The notes under the pieces: generated by a model
Database searches by the model: none
Told to the model about the DNA's origin: nothing
Seen by the model: only the letters and a program-made list of their open reading frames with translations
Source: Rhodococcus rhodochrous
GTDB taxonomy: Bacteria > Actinomycetota > Actinomycetes > Mycobacteriales > Mycobacteriaceae
Reading direction: 5' to 3'
NCBI RefSeq assembly: GCF_900187265.1
Contig: NZ_LT906450.1
Span: 2,223,444-2,287,443 of the forward strand
DNA: 64,000 bases
Part shown: piece after piece, positions 62,397 to 64,000 of the stretch
How positions within the stretch are numbered: the first letter of the stretch is position 1
How the letters are laid out: every line of letters starts with the position of its first letter
Position numbers and translations under genes: made by a program

Positions 62397-63214
62397 CCCG
62401 ATCGGCGCGCGAACGCCGCGATCGCGGCTGCTGTCTCTTCGGGTGCGCTGAGCTGCGGGCAGTGGCCGGTCGCGTTCAGAGTCACGAGTTCGCTCCCGGG
62501 GATCTGCTCGTGAACGAAGGCACCGACCTCGCGCGGAGCGATCGCATCGTGGGCGCACTGGGCGACGAGCGTGGGCACCGACACCGCGGCCAGATCGGAG
62601 CGATTGTCGGCGAGGAAGGTCACCCGGGCGAAGACGCGCGCCACCTCGGGATCCGTGCGGCAGAAGATCTCGGCGAGTTCGTCGCCGAGCTCCGGCCGCT
62701 CGGGATTGCCCATGATGACCGGCGCCATCGACTCGGTCCAGCCCAGATAGTTCGCTTCGAGGGATTCGAGCAGCTCGTCGATGTCGTCGGCGCTGAACCC
62801 ACCTCGGTAACCGGTGGCCGGATCGTCGATGAAGCACGGGGACGGCGCGAGCAGCACGAGACCGGAGAAGACCTCCGGGGCAGCGGCCGCCGCGAGGACA
62901 CCGATCGACGCGCTCACCGAGTGACCGACGAAGAGCACCGGCCCGAGATCCAGGCTCCGGCACAGGTCCACGACGTCCTCGGCGTAGGTCTCCATCCGCG
63001 AGTAGCGCTGGGAGTCCCAGGCGGTCGCATCGGAACGCCCGGAGCCGACGTGGTCGAACCGCACCACGGTGAAGTCGGGTTCGAGCAGCGGGATCACCAG
63101 TCGCCACAGGTGCTGGTCGCAGCCGAAACCGTGCGCGAGGACGACCACCGGGCCCTCTCGGTTGCCCGTGATCGTCACGCTGTTCCTGTGCACCACATCG
63201 GTGACTTGTCGCAT
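62393..63214 (-). CDS. Alpha/beta hydrolase, RsbQ/KAI2-like
   Basis: A 273-aa hydrolase with the nucleophile elbow FVGHSVSASIGVLAAA (Ser in GHSVS), Asp in AQCAHDAIAP and His in NATGHCPQLSAPEET. Its opening RNSVTITGNREGPVVVLAHGFGCDQHLWR and VLLAPSPCFIDDPATGYRGGF closely resemble B. subtilis RsbQ, a partner that activates the RsbP phosphatase, probably through a small hydrophobic ligand. Plant KAI2/D14 receptors share the fold. GGAGGGGG precedes the ATG. The phosphatase gene overlaps its stop by 4 nt. Confidence 0.87.
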   Translation of the reverse strand: MRQVTDVVHRNSVTITGNREGPVVVLAHGFGCDQHLWRLVIPLLEPDFTVVRFDHVGSGRSDATAWDSQRYSRMETYAEDVVDLCRSLDLGPVLFVGHSVSASIGVLAAAAAPEVFSGLVLLAPSPCFIDDPATGYRGGFSADDIDELLESLEANYLGWTESMAPVIMGNPERPELGDELAEIFCRTDPEVARVFARVTFLADNRSDLAAVSVPTLVAQCAHDAIAPREVGAFVHEQIPGSELVTLNATGHCPQLSAPEETAAAIAAFARRSG

Positions 63215-63356
63215 TGCACCCCCTCCGTTCTCCCGAGGGTGTCATATTCGCTACTCGATAGCGATCCCGGTTCTCTCGCCACTTCCCGGGGACACGGCGT
63301 TCGGCACACGTCCGTGCAGCTAGCCTTCTTGCGTACGGTGCACAGAAGGAGTTCCC

Positions 63357-64000
63357 ATGGCGAAGATCGAGCAGATCCTGGCGCTCGAACAGATCGAGAA
63401 CGACATCTTCCGGGGCATAGCGACGGAGACGTTGCTGCCGCGGACGTTCGGTGGTCAGGTGGCCGGTCAGGCGCTCGTGTCGGCGGTCCGCACCGTCGAT
63501 CCCGCATTCGGGGTCCACTCGCTGCACGGCTACTTCCTCCGCCCGGGGAACCCGACGATGCAGATCGTCTACCTCGTCGACCGGATCCGCGACGGCCGCT
63601 CCTTCTGCACCCGGCGCGTGACGGCCGTCCAGGACGGCAAGGCGATCTTCACCATGTCGGCGTCGTTCCACGTGCGCGACGAGGGGATCGAGCATCAGGA
63701 CACGATGCCGCGGGTGCCGGCGCCGGAGGAACTGCCCGATCCGGAGACCGTGGTCGACGACGCGACCCTGCTGTGGGCGAAGAAGGAATGGGCCGAATGG
63801 GACTTCCGATTCGTTCCCCGCGACCGGATGGACTCGTCGAGCAGGATGGCCGCCCAGCAGCAGCTGTGGTTCAAGTCCCGCGAGATCCTCCCCGACGACC
63901 CGGTCTTCCACGTGTGCACGCTCGCGTACATGAGCGACATGACGTTGCTCGGCTCGGCGAGCGTCGGCCACGACGACGAACGGACGCAGGGCGCATCCCT
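63357..64000 (+). CDS. tesB: Acyl-CoA thioesterase II (TesB), 3' end missing
   Basis: The first 214 residues of a double-hotdog acyl-CoA thioesterase that releases fatty acids from acyl-CoA. MAKIEQILALEQIENDIFRG, RTFGGQVAGQALVSAVRTV, HSLHGYFLRPGNP and DGRSFCTRRVTAVQDGKAIFTMSASFH are typical of TesB. The catalytic Asp region of the second hotdog (YMSDMTLLGSA) is just reached. It starts with AGAAGGAG upstream. Family length is about 285 aa. In M. tuberculosis tesB2 directly follows pdxS. Confidence 0.93.
   Translation, partial: MAKIEQILALEQIENDIFRGIATETLLPRTFGGQVAGQALVSAVRTVDPAFGVHSLHGYFLRPGNPTMQIVYLVDRIRDGRSFCTRRVTAVQDGKAIFTMSASFHVRDEGIEHQDTMPRVPAPEELPDPETVVDDATLLWAKKEWAEWDFRFVPRDRMDSSSRMAAQQQLWFKSREILPDDPVFHVCTLAYMSDMTLLGSASVGHDDERTQGAS

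Overview
The window is GC-rich, tightly packed chromosomal DNA from a mycolic-acid actinobacterium, most likely a Rhodococcus or close relative (Nocardiaceae). The basis is gene content and gene order: two group 1/2 sigma factors, polyphosphate glucokinase, Cei, dUTPase, the CeoB/CeoC pair, DXS, a HemE-HemY-HemQ heme operon, AftC and the PIM biosynthesis operon follow the order I recall for the sigB-sigA-dut-ceo-dxs-hem-aftC and thrS-pimA-pdxS-tesB stretches of Mycobacterium tuberculosis. There is no phage, insertion sequence, CRISPR array or rRNA here. Almost all sequence is coding, and long antisense reading frames are GC-rich shadows.

Layout. 1-10.2 kb: sigB (cut by the left edge), a methyltransferase, small DUF proteins, a BrkB-type membrane protein, an SF2 helicase, a KhtT/KhtU-like K+/H+ antiporter, and sigA. 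10.3-17.7 kb: ppgK, an inositol-phosphatase-like enzyme, cei, DUF4193, DUF3093, dut, DUF3710, a hydrolase, an OB-fold protein and DUF3159. 17.7-22.5 kb: ceoC-ceoB divergent from a large APC transporter that resembles the K+ importer KimA, then a TrmA-like RNA methyltransferase. 22.6-32.9 kb: a MarR-MFS efflux unit, dxs, a sugar porter, an MpaB-type protein, an RNase D-like protein, a wax ester synthase/DGAT with a KstR-like operator at its start, and DUF3000. 33-38.5 kb: hemE-hemY-hemQ, followed 1 nt later by a BisC-type molybdoenzyme. 38.5-46.7 kb: lactate dehydrogenase, a serine-hydrolase lipoprotein, a HAD protein, msrB, aftC, a lipoprotein hydrolase lacking its nucleophile serine, zapE and a GNAT protein. 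46.9-47.6 kb: a short leader peptide with competing RNA hairpins in front of a stand-alone LeuA-type regulatory domain. 47.7-48.7 kb: six tRNA genes. 48.9-56.3 kb: an orphan DUF742 protein, then thrS-HIT-pgsA-patA-pimA-NUDIX. 56.3-64 kb: an asymmetric heterodimeric ABC exporter, pdxS, an RsbQ/RsbP-like stress-sensing pair, and a TesB thioesterase (cut by the right edge).

How the genes work together. Several units build the cell envelope and its lipids (Cei, AftC, PgsA, PatA, PimA, WS/DGAT). HemE/HemY/HemQ form the late coproporphyrin-dependent heme route. KhtTU, CeoBC and the KimA-like protein point to potassium homeostasis. MsrB and the BisC-like enzyme both suggest repair of oxidised sulfur compounds. 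Many genes have a TANNNT -10 hexamer ending 6-8 nt before the start codon, which suggests leaderless mRNAs.

Most notable: the leader-peptide-controlled LeuA-domain gene, the RsbPQ-like pair placed between pdxS and tesB, the KstR-like site on the WS/DGAT gene, the KimA-CeoBC linkage, and the heme-molybdoenzyme operon.
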